This document shows, one piece after another, positions 50,958 through 61,800 of a stretch of 64,000 bases of DNA. The DNA is from an uncultured Clostridia bacterium (GTDB lineage: Bacteria; Bacillota; Clostridia; Christensenellales; Borkfalkiaceae). The notes under the pieces were generated by a model, which did no database searches, was not told the origin of the DNA, and was given only the letters and a program-made list of their open reading frames with translations. Where the stretch lies: positions 1 to 64,000 of the forward strand of contig CAKQJE010000008.1 of NCBI GenBank assembly GCA_934247225.1, written 5' to 3'. The stretch's first letter is position 1; the number at the start of each line of letters is the position of its first letter. The position numbers and the translations under genes were made by a program.

Positions 50958-52318
50958 ACGTCGACCTCGCTTTTATCCGTTTTATCAGTTATTTCTTTTT
51001 CGGGCTGGTTGCCGCGCTCCGCTTCCGTCGCGGCGGCTTCTCTTAGCTCGCTTAACGCGTTTTCTTCGTCGTCGCCGCTGTTTTTCGCCGATTTGTCTCT
51101 CGCTATCGAAAGCATAAGTTTTATTCTGTTTTCCTGGTTGACGGCGGAAGCGCCCGCGTCGTAATCCACGGGGAAAATATTCGCGTCGGGATAAAGCTCG
51201 CGAAGCCTTCTTATCGTGCCTTTGCCTACGATATGGTTGGGGAGACAGCCGAACGGCTGGGCGCAAACGACGTTCGAATAGCCTTTTTCGATAAGCTCGG
51301 CGACTTCGCCCGGAAGCAGCCACCCCTCGCCCATTTTAACGCCGCGGTCGATAACCTTGTCCGCAAGGTCTTTCACCCTGTCGAACGAAACGGGCGCGAC
51401 GAATTCGGGGTAAGGCTCCAAAGCCTTAATCATTAAATTTTCGTAGTTTTCAAGCGTTCTTTCGGCGATTTTCCCGATCAGGAGTTTGATTAAATTTCCG
51501 CCGTAATAACGGTGATCGACGGAAACGTTCGCCGCGCAGTACTGCAAAAATCCCGTAACCCCGGGAATCATATATTCGCAGCCTTGTTTAAGCAGTATTT
51601 TTTCAAGTCCCCTGTTGGCGAAAGAGGAGTATTTAACGTAAATTTCGCCTACGATACCCACTTTTACAAGGTCTCGTTTTTCGCGCGGGATATTATGAAA
51701 ATCCTCCGCCATTCCGGCTAAATTTTTCTTTATCGCCTTTTTCGAACCGCCTTTTTTGTTGCGGAATTGTTCGGATAATTCATTCGTCCATTTTTTCACC
51801 GTTTTCGCGGTGTCGCCCGCGTTTATTTCGTAGGGTTCCGTCTGGTTTTTCAAAAGCAGAAGCATATCGCCGTAAATAAGCGAAGAGAACCCGTCGAAAA
51901 GCATTTTCGGGGTGATTTTAAAACCGCTGTATTTTTCCAGCCCGGCAAAGCTCACGGAGATGACGGGAACGAACCACAGTCCCATTTCTTTAAGGGCTTT
52001 TCTCAAAAGGAATATGTAATTGGAAGCTCTGCAACCGCCGCCTGTCTGGAAAAAGAGAAGCGCGGTTTTTTCGGGGTCGTAATCTCCCGATTCCAAAGCG
52101 TATAAAAGTTGCCCGCACGAGCATATCGCGGGGTAACACATATCGTTGTGCAGATATTTCAGTCCCGTGTCGATAACGTCCTTTCCCTCGTAACGCACCA
52201 CCTCGAACTTATATCCGTTCATACGGAAAATACTCTCGAAAAGCTCCATATGCGTGGGGAAAATATCGGGGCAGAGAATGGTATATTCCGTTTTCATTTG
52301 CTTTGTAAAGTCAATCAT
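50954..52318 (-). CDS. 2-hydroxyacyl-CoA dehydratase-like protein (HgdB family)
   Basis: This 454-residue protein belongs to the dehydratase D-component family, in the version normally fused C-terminally to activases. Blocks are YLHNDMCYPAICSCGQLLYAL, the FFQTGGGCRASNYIFLLRKAL segment with cluster-type Cys, and CAQPFGCLPNHIVGKGTIRRL. It is the first gene of the pair and its stop overlaps the activase start (ATGA). The last 45 residues are charged and low in complexity. Its substrate is unknown. Confidence 0.87.
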   Translation of the reverse strand: MIDFTKQMKTEYTILCPDIFPTHMELFESIFRMNGYKFEVVRYEGKDVIDTGLKYLHNDMCYPAICSCGQLLYALESGDYDPEKTALLFFQTGGGCRASNYIFLLRKALKEMGLWFVPVISVSFAGLEKYSGFKITPKMLFDGFSSLIYGDMLLLLKNQTEPYEINAGDTAKTVKKWTNELSEQFRNKKGGSKKAIKKNLAGMAEDFHNIPREKRDLVKVGIVGEIYVKYSSFANRGLEKILLKQGCEYMIPGVTGFLQYCAANVSVDHRYYGGNLIKLLIGKIAERTLENYENLMIKALEPYPEFVAPVSFDRVKDLADKVIDRGVKMGEGWLLPGEVAELIEKGYSNVVCAQPFGCLPNHIVGKGTIRRLRELYPDANIFPVDYDAGASAVNQENRIKLMLSIARDKSAKNSGDDEENALSELREAAATEAERGNQPEKEITDKTDKSEVDV

Positions 52319-52368
52319 TTAACACACTCTTAAAGGGAGTTTTGCCCGCCGTTTCAACGCGCTTTTAT

Positions 52369-52449
52369 AGCCGATATCAACTTGGATTTGCGCCGATTTC
52401 AACGTAAATTTAAAGCCGATATCAACTCGGATTCATATCGATTTCAACG
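52369..52449. repeat. Two 36-bp direct repeats, period 45 bp
   Basis: Copies at 52369-52404 and 52414-52449 both start AGCCGATATCAACT and end GATTTCAACG, with about six differences. A partial third copy (CCGTTTCAACG) lies just upstream. They lie in the leader region of the dehydratase gene. Two copies are too few for a CRISPR array and there is no spacer of standard length. Confidence 0.7.
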
Positions 52450-52596
52450 CTGTTTTTAAAGTTGCTTTGAAAGCGGGAAACACTTTCCCATTATATCCGT
52501 ATGATAGCACAGAAATGCCCCGAAAGCAAGGAAAAACCCCTTTATAATGTAATATTTTCTCTTAATTTCACATAAAATCGACCGCGTATGCCGTAG

Positions 52597-52635
52597 GTGC
52601 GCGCCGTGAACCGCTTTGCAGTTCACGGCGCGCAC
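52597..52635. terminator. Perfect 15-bp GC-rich hairpin
   Basis: GTGCGCGCCGTGAAC pairs perfectly with GTTCACGGCGCGCAC around a 9-nt loop. It lies between two divergent units and has no T tract, so it may be a transcription insulator or a repeat element rather than a terminator. Confidence 0.5.
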
Positions 52636-52724
52636 AATAAAACGCACCGAAAACAACGCGGTAAATCGCGCCGAAATTCGCGCGGGGGAATATCGGGGAA
52701 TATGGTTATTTATATATAAAACAG

Positions 52725-52753
52725 TTGACAAAAACGGGAAAACATTTTATAAT
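52725..52753 (+). promoter_or_regulatory. Consensus promoter of the giant surface-protein gene
   Basis: TTGACA (52725-52730), a 17-bp spacer and TATAAT (52748-52753) are a perfect match. The leader to ATG 52867 is about 105 nt and contains a 26-codon ORF. Confidence 0.93.
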
Positions 52754-52771
52754 GTGAGAGAAAATAGGATT

Positions 52772-52852
52772 ATGGGGGCAAAGCGACCATTTCGCAAGCC
52801 TCGAAAATATCCGAAATCGATTGAAACGGACAAGAAAATTAAAGAAATTTAA
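52772..52852 (+). CDS. 26-residue basic leader ORF
   Basis: The ORF encodes MGAKRPFRKPRKYPKS followed by a charged tail (IETDKKIKEI) and stops 14 nt before the giant gene. AGGA lies 3-4 nt upstream of its ATG. It begins about 12 nt after the predicted transcription start. It may be a leader peptide or a translation enhancer; an accidental ORF is possible. Confidence 0.4.
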   Translation: MGAKRPFRKPRKYPKSIETDKKIKEI

Positions 52853-52866
52853 TCGGAGGTAAAAAG

Positions 52867-55800
52867 ATGAAAACGGGAACGAACAAAAAGACCTTGTCGT
52901 TGATCCTGGCGTCGCTTTTATGCGTAGCGCTCACGGTTTTCGGCTTAGGTAATCTTTCGGTTTTCAAAAACAGGCAGGCAAAAGCCGCGGGTAACGCGGT
53001 AGCGAAAGTCGGCGCAACCGAATACGCGGACTTGGAGCAAGCTTTTGCCGCACTCGGCGCGAAGAATTATTCGCTCGAACTTCTCGATGAAGGAGCGTGG
53101 GACGAAGCCACGCCCGTGTATTGGAAGGCGAGCAATAACAACGCGAAAGTCGCCGACGGCTATGCCGCAACATTCGACGCGGCGCTCAAAGCAGCTTTCA
53201 AGGCGAACGGGCAAACGATAACGATCGTTTGTCGCCCCGAAGCGGACGTAGGTTCCGTAACGCACGGTCACGTCGAGGACGACCTTATCGTTTACGGCAA
53301 TAACGCGTATATTTCGGACGGCGAGTGCGATATAGAAGTCGATACATACCGTTTCAGCCGCGAAACGGGAAGTCAGGTTACTTCCGGCGACTATCTCACG
53401 AAAAATATAACGATAACCGCCTATGAACTCGATAATCTCGGCGTTTGGGGCGAGAGACATTCGAGCGTTACGATAAACGTCAACCTTTACGATTGCGACG
53501 GAAAGGCTATCGACGGCAAGACCAACGTTCAGCGCGTTTACATAAACGGCGGCACGGGCGTCAACAATTACAATATTTCGGGATGCGACTTTTTGACCGC
53601 CGCTACCTCGCTTTACAGCAACGCGGACGGTAAAATCGTCATAAAAGGTTGCTCGTTCACGGGTTCGCAGGTTCCCGTAAACTTCAACCATAAAACGAAC
53701 GGCGATATGTCGCTCACGGTTGAAAACTGTACGTTCGACTCCTGCGGAGACGAAGGCGATTGGAAAGCTTTTGCCGCTCCCGTGCGTTTCGTAAACAGCG
53801 CGGACGGAACTATGGGCGCAACCGTCGACAATTGTACTTTCGAAAATACCGTAGGAAGTAACGGCGACGTTCTCGTCGGCGACGGCAGAGAGGGAAAAGC
53901 TTCGGGCGATGTTGCGGTTTCGGTTAAGAACACCGCGGCTAAAGTCAGCGTTCAGCAGCCCGGATATTATACTGCCGCCGGAACGACCAACAAAGACAAG
54001 GCTGAAAGCAAGGAAGTTTCTTCCGACACTCCTTACATTTCGGGCGAAAACTACACGACGATAAAACTTACTTACGGAAACGACGTTGCGGCGGAAGATA
54101 TCGCCGCGGCTAAAAAGCTTTACGAAGGCGTTGCTTATTCCACGAACAAAGCCGCCAACGAAGCTTATATGGCTTTATACGGCGTGACCTGGGATAAAGG
54201 ATATCTCGACGTTACGGATTACGCCGCTCCGCTTTACAAGTATGCGGGCGTAAGCGGTTCCGTAACGGAAGTTAAGTATTACGTTCACGGCGAAATGGCG
54301 GGCTTCACTTCGTTGCAGTCGAACGGAAACAATATCGACAGCACGGTCGGCGGTAACCACCAGATCGCGAGAACGAGCTATTCGATAATCGGCGTAAACG
54401 ACGAAAACGGCAATAAGGCTAAGATTACCGACGGAAACGTTCAGGCTTACGTTGCGGGCGGTTACGACAGTATGTTCACTGTCGGCGGAAAGCTGATAAT
54501 AGATAATATCGAATTCACAAACACTAAATCCACAACCGTAGGAGCTTCTGCGGCCGCTGCAACCAAAGACTCTGAGAAAACAGCCGATTTTGCACAGATG
54601 CTTATCACGAATTGCATTTTCCGCGGAAGACTTTACGTTTACGATAATTTCGATAATGCGGGCAAAATGACGTATATGATCAGCGACTGCGTATTCGACG
54701 GTACGAATTATTCGGGCGATGAAAACGCGTATACCATTTTCGCTCAGTGCAAAGGCGGCGATAAGCTTTGCATAGACGGCAATAAAATAAGCGGTTTCAA
54801 GCGCGGAATCAACATAGATAATCCGAACATCAACGCGGAGATAAAGAATAACGAAATCTCCGTAACGGATCCGAATCGTTCGTGCATTCAGCTTTCCGGT
54901 CTTGCTACGGCAGAGATCGCGAACAATAACCTTATTCTTAACGGCGGCAACGCGATAACGCTTCATAAAAAGCTCCTTGATCAGTCCGTCGTTCCCGAAA
55001 TAACGTTTGAAAATAACGACGTAACGGGTACGGGTTACCTCGTATACGACGACGCGGCTGCAAACAACAAGGAATTTACAAGCGAAAATCTTGTTTTCAA
55101 CTGCAACTCCAACACCGTTTCCGCAAAGGTGGATACCGAAAACGGCATTAAGGACGGCAAAGTGTCCGCCGTATCCGCCGACGTCAACGGAGAAGTCCAT
55201 TTCTATAAGGATGCAGATGGCGTATGGCACATAAATAACGGCGAAGGTCTTGCGAAATTTGCAAGAAGCGTAACGGAAACAAACAGATACAAGGGTGAAA
55301 CCGTAAAACTCGATTGCGATATCGATATGACGGGCGTTGAATATGCTTCCGCGGGGTATGGATATCTTAACGGATTTAACGGAACGTTCGACGGTTGCAA
55401 TAAGACGATAAAAAACCTTTCGATTACCGAAACGGGTAATTACAGCGGTCTCTTCTATGTTCTTACGGGTACCGTTAAGAATCTCACAATCACAAACGCA
55501 GATGTTACGGGCGTAAGAGCCGCAGTTCTTGCGGGCGCTTCTTATTCCTGCACGATCGATAACGTCAAGATTCTTGATTCCGTGGTCACGGGCGAACAGA
55601 AATGCGGGGGCTTGCTCGGTTTCCAGATGAATGGCTCCAATCTTACGATCAACAATTGTCTCGTAAGCAACGTTTCGGTTAACGCGGCGGAAACCAAATA
55701 TTCCGACGTACAAGGAGCTTCTTTCGGCGGACTTGTAGGTTTTATTCATATGGACGTGAACGCGACCATAACCAATAACACCGTAAGTCAGATTTCGTTC

Positions 55801-58800
55801 AGCGGATTGCTCAAAGAAGATTTCTATGCCAAACATCCCATATTATATTATCAATATTTATCTCACCCGTTTATCGGCGCGTTGATAGGAACTACCACGA
55901 ACTCGACCAAAACTTACACGGCAACATTAAGCGGAAACACCGTTGCTTCCGTGGAAGGGCTTTTAACGGGTCCCACGTCGAACAAATATGTAGGTTTCTA
56001 TTATCGTAGCGATTTCTCGGCAAAAGACGTAACGACAATCATTGTCGACGGCGAAACCGTCGTAAACAAAGTTGCGGCGCATATCGGCGACGACTATTAC
56101 GCTTCTTTCGAAGAGGCTTTGGCGGCGGCGAAAGACGGCGATACGATAACTCTTCTCGAAGATATTACTGTTACAGGCAAACAGGTTGTTATCGATAAAA
56201 ATGTAACTATCGACCTCAACGGTAAAACTCTTAAAGTAAGCAAATATACGACCAATAAAGAACGAATCAACGTAACGGGCGAACTTACCGTTAAGGATAG
56301 TGCCGAAGGCGGCGTTATCTGCTCCGATTATACGGGTACTTCCGGTCTTGTCGTAAAAATTGCCGACGGCGGTAAATTCATTCTTGAAAGCGGAACTATT
56401 ACCACCGAAGGAATGGCAAACCCAGGCAACGCCGTGAAGATTGAGACGGGCGGCGAGTTCGTTATGAACGGCGGTACTGTAAAAGCCGACGGAAAGAGAG
56501 CAAACAGGGCGATTAACGTTACCGGAGGTAAGACGGGCAGAGCAACGTTCACTATGAACGGCGGTTCTGTTATTGCGGATAAATCTACCGACGAAACGGA
56601 AACTGCGATTTATGGAATAGTCGGCAGTTATTATTCGGACATCGCTTTAAACGGCGGTTCGGTAAAAGCTCCTCAGGCTATATCCGCAGGCAGCTCGACG
56701 ATTTCCGTCAAGGACGGCGACTATAAAGGAACGGTTGCGGTTAAGAACGGCTCGATTTCGGGCGGTACGTTCGACTCCGCACTCGATTACAAATATCTTG
56801 CGGACGGTTACGTTCTCGAAGACAAAGGAGACGGAACTTACGGTCTTAAAGAGGGTAAATATATTGCCGGAATAGACACTGTCGGCTACGAATCTTTGCA
56901 GGAAGCTATAAACGCGGCTGCGGAAAACGCAATCGTTAAACTCGTTGCCGATACAACCGAAAACGTAACAATCGAAGCGGGCAAGAAAATAACGCTCGAT
57001 CTCAACGGATTTACGTTAAGCGGCGGAACGGGCAACAATAAAGCCGCGATCCTTAACTACGGTACGGTAGTAATTAAAGATTCGAGCAAGGCAACGGGTA
57101 CCGTTAAGCGTGACGATAACGGAACGGTAGGCGAAACTTCTTACTACGTAATCCAAAACTTCGGCACGATGACGATTGAGTCCGGAAATATCACAAACAA
57201 TTCCGGTTATAAAAAGACTAATCCGAATGGGGATATGGTCGGTTCGTCGCTTATCTGCAACGGCGACGACGATCCCGGCGGAACGCTCACCGTTAATGGC
57301 GGTAAGCTCACACAGCTTAATTTCATTGCGATAAAGAACGGCGCACTCGGAAATCTTATCGTAACGGGCGGTGAAATAACTTCAAAGCATTCCGCAATTC
57401 AGAACTGGTTCAACGCAACCGTAACAGGCGGTACGATCAAAGGTCAGCTCTGGACGGACGCGTGGAAAGAGGGCGAAAGCGTTGGTAACACCGTTATCGG
57501 CGAGGGCGCAAACTTCACGGGCGAAATCGTAATGGATATTACGGGCAGCGTAGTTCCGAAGCTTTCGGTTAAGGGCGGTACGCTTAACGTAACGAATTGG
57601 AGAATAACGAACGCTTGCGCGAAAGCAGGCGGTAAACCCGAAGTTTCGGGCGGTACGTTTACTTCCGCGGTAGACGAAAGCTATTGCGCGGAAGGTTATA
57701 TCCCGACCCTTAAAGACGGCGTTTATGTCGTTAAAGCGGGTAAATTCGTTGTAAGAGTAAACGAACAAGGTTACGAAACTCTTGATGAAGCGTTGGCGGC
57801 GTTAAAAGACGGAGACACACTGACGATTCTTGAAGATATCGAAGTTTCCGATCAGATCGTTATCGAAAAAGCCATAACGATAGATCTTGGCGGCAAAACG
57901 CTTTTGAACAGTTATGGCGGTAACGGATACAGCTTAGTAACGAAAGCCGATGTTACGTTAAAAAACGGTACTTATAAATCGACTGTTTCGTCTGCACGCG
58001 GAATCGGAGCATACGCAAACTTTAACGCAGAAGGTCTTACGGTAGAAGCCGCAGGACTTGTCGGTATCGCAATGTCGGTTGGCAATACGACATGCAACGT
58101 AACGGATTCCGTTATTAAAGCGGGTTATGCGATCGCGAACTTTGCGGACGACAACAAACTTGTTATAAACAAATCCACGGTTCTCGGAACGGGTTGCGGT
58201 ATTTACCACAACGGTTCAAATAAGAGATGTACTCTCACCGTAGCCGACTCCAAGATCGTTGCGGGAACGGAAGAAGTAGACGGCGCAGGTAATTCCGCAA
58301 CGACGGGTATTTATGTTTCGGGCAGCGTTACCGACGCAGCTGATTACAGCAACATAGCCCTTACAAATTGTACGGTTATGGGCGGAACGGCAATCGAAGG
58401 TAAATTCGTAAATCTTACGCTTACCGATTGTACCGTTAAAGCAACGGTTTCCGAAACTTCTTACGTTATGAACAACAACGGCGCGACCTCGCTCGGTTTT
58501 GCCGTGGCTATAACGGATAACACCACCTTGGCGACCAGTAAAACGCCCGAACCCAAGGGAACGATAACCATTACCGGCGACAAAGGTAACTATACAGGCG
58601 TTGTCGGTCTCGGAAACCTCGCTTCCGTTAAGGAAACTTACAGCGATTTCGTCGACGCGTCCTATGCGATAAGCGGCGGAACGTTCTCTGCGGCTCTTGG
58701 CGAGGAATATTGCGCGGACGGATTTATTCCGACCGAAAACGAGGACGGAACGTTCGGCGTTAAAGTCGGCAAATATGTGGCGCAATACACGAATAGAAGC

Positions 58801-61800
58801 GGCGAACTTCTTAAATATGAAGATATCCAGGAAGCTATCAACGCGGCAAGCTCCTTTAACGGCGGGCAGTTCGTCGTAGAAGTTCTTTGCGATATCGAAA
58901 TAAACGAAACGATAAACTATGCAAAGGAATACGGCGGATCCGTTCTTCTCGATCTTGGAGGATTTACTCTTACTGCAAGGGGATGCACGGCAATTCAGGT
59001 ACATAAAGGTAACCTTTACGTTAAAAACGGAACGATTACCGCGACCGGGCTTGACGAAAACAGCGCGGTAATTCGCGTGGGCAGCGACGACGCGGCGGGA
59101 TCTATTCCGCTTCTTAATATCGGCAAAGGAACGGTCGTTTCCGCTCCCGAATCTTACGGTATACTCGTTTACGGCTCGGCAACCAAGGGCGGCAAACTTA
59201 CCGTCGGAAGCACGGGTATTGTAGAAGCTACGGGATCTAAGCCCGCAATTGCAGGAAAGAGCGACGAAGCTTACAACACGGGAGCAACGACTATAACCGT
59301 AACCGGTACTGCGAAAGTAATCGCTTCGAACAATTACGCGATTTACCACCCGCAAGCGGGAACGGTGTCAATCGGCGGCGGTACTGTAGAAGGTCTCGGC
59401 GGCATTCAGATGTCGGCAGGTTCGTTATCCGTTTACGGAAGCCCCGTTATCACCGCAACAGGTAATGCGGGAACTAAGACGGAAGTCGACGGAGTAATTC
59501 TCGACGCGGCGGCAATCTCCGCTGTAAACAGAGGATTTGTCGGCGGCGCGCCCGTAGTAAACGTTAAAGAAACCCCCGTTATCACGGCAAACGGCGAAGT
59601 AATCACTGCGTATGCGTGGGTAAACGGAGCCGAAACAGAGTGGAGCGACGCTTCGATAACCGTCTCGGGAGGTACTTACAACAAGGTGTTCGATAAAAAA
59701 TACCTTGCGGTAAGAGCTTATTTCGAAAAGAAGAACGAGTTATATTGCGTTGAACTTGAAAAAGTTGCGGAAGTAAACGATGTCCGTTACGATTCGCTTC
59801 AAGCGGCAATTAACGCCGCTGTGGCAGGCGCAGGAGATACTGTAAAGATCCTTCAAGACTTCGAAGTGTCAAGCCAGATAACCATAAATGGGGCAATAAC
59901 GCTTGATCTTAACGGAAAGACGATAACCAACACCTATGGCGCGGAGAATAGATCCGGAATGTCTATAAACGCTACCGTTACGATAAAGAACGGTACATAT
60001 ATAGTTTCTTCGGAAGTTCTTTACAGTGGAATTTACGTTAACAGAAACAGGCATATTATTATAGATAATGCGACGATTGATGCTGCATGTAAAGTCGGTA
60101 TAGAGTTAAAATATGCTAACGCCAAATGCACGATTACAGGCGGATCGGTTGTAAAAGCCGACTATGCTGTCGCAAGCGATGCCGACGACACGTCGCTTAA
60201 AATAGAAAATTCGCAGCTTGTCGGAAGAACTTGCGGCGTATATCATAACGGGTCGAAAAAACGCTTCAAGCTTGAAGCTAACGGAGCAACGATTGTCGCA
60301 GGTACCGAAGAAGTAAGCGAAGCAAATAACGCTACTACGGGTATTTACGTTTCGGGTAGTGCGACGAGCGAAAGCGATTACAGCAACATAACTCTTACGA
60401 ATTGTACTGTTAAAGGCGGAACGGCAATCGAAGGCAAGTTTGTAAATCTTACGCTTAACAATTGTGACGTTACCGCAACGGCTTCCGAAACCGGATACGG
60501 CTATAATTCCGACGGCACGGCGACCAAAGGATTTGCGGTAGCATTAACAGATAACACATTATCGGGTACTCCCGCTCCCGCAGGAACGATCGAAATTTCG
60601 GGAGAAAGCGGCGTTTATAACGGTATCGTTGGTCTCGGCAATCTTGCGGGATTTAAAGATACTTACCCCGGCTTTAAAGACGCAGGTTATAAGATCAGCG
60701 GCGGTACGTTCTCGTCCGCAATCGGCGAGGACTATTGCGCGGACGGATTTATCGTTTCCAAGAACGAGCAGGGAACTTACAGCGTTAAAGAAGGCGAATA
60801 TCTCGTCGCGATCGGCGAAGATAAATTCGGATCTGTCGAAGACGCGGTAGCGGTTTCTAAGAGCGGTGATACGATCAAGCTTTTAAGCAACGTGTCCGAA
60901 AACGTAACGATCGAGGCAGGAAAGAACATAACGCTCGATCTCAACGGATTTACGTTAAGCGGCGGAACGGGCAACAATAAAGCCGCGATTCTTAACTACG
61001 GCACGGTAGTAATTAAAGATTCGACAAATTCGACGGGTACTATTAAACGTGAGGATAACGGAACGGTAGGAGAAACTTCTTACTATGTAATCAGAAACCT
61101 CGGCACGATGACGATCGAATCCGGAAATATCACAAACAATTCCGGTTATAGACAGACTAATCCGAATGGGGATATGGTTGGCTCGTCGCTTATCTGCAAC
61201 GGCGACGACGATCTCGGCGGAACGCTCACCGTTAATGGCGGTAAGCTCACACAGCTTAATTTCATTGCGATCAAGAACGGCGTACTCGGAAATCTTATCG
61301 TAACGGGCGGCGAAATCACTTCAAAGCATTCCGCAATTCAGAATTGGTTCAACGCAAGTATTACGGGCGGAACGATCAAAGGTCAGCTCTGGACGGACGC
61401 GTGGAAAGAGGGCGAAAGCGTTGGTAACACCGTTATCGGCGAGGGCGCAAACTTCACGGGCGAAATCGTAATGGATATATATGGCAACGTAGCTCCCGAA
61501 CTTAAGATCACGGGCGGTACGCTCGACGTAACCAACTGGAGAATAACGAACGCTTGCGAAACAGCGGGCGGTAAGCCTCAGGTTTCGGGCGGTACGTTCA
61601 CTTCCGCGGTAGACGATAAATACTGCGCCGCAGGATTTATCCCTACCGAGAACGAAGACGGAACGTTCGGCGTTCAGACCGTGATTTTCGCAGGTAACGG
61701 ATATGGCAGTCAGGAAAAGGTAGAATTCACCTCGATCGAAGAAGCGTTTGCTTCCGAATACAATTGGATTGTAGTCCGCGGAAGTTACGTTCTTAAAAAC

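Noticed and set aside
52369..52449. Possible CRISPR array
   Set aside because: Only two copies, imperfect, with a 9-bp gap instead of a spacer, and no cas genes.
54175..55836. 553-aa ORF on the minus strand inside the giant gene
   Set aside because: It is the shadow of the Gly/Asn/Thr-rich repeats; no start signal or family match.
58216..59355. 379-aa minus-strand ORF inside the giant gene
   Set aside because: It arises from codon bias in the repeats and has Arg/Ser-rich translation without known motifs.
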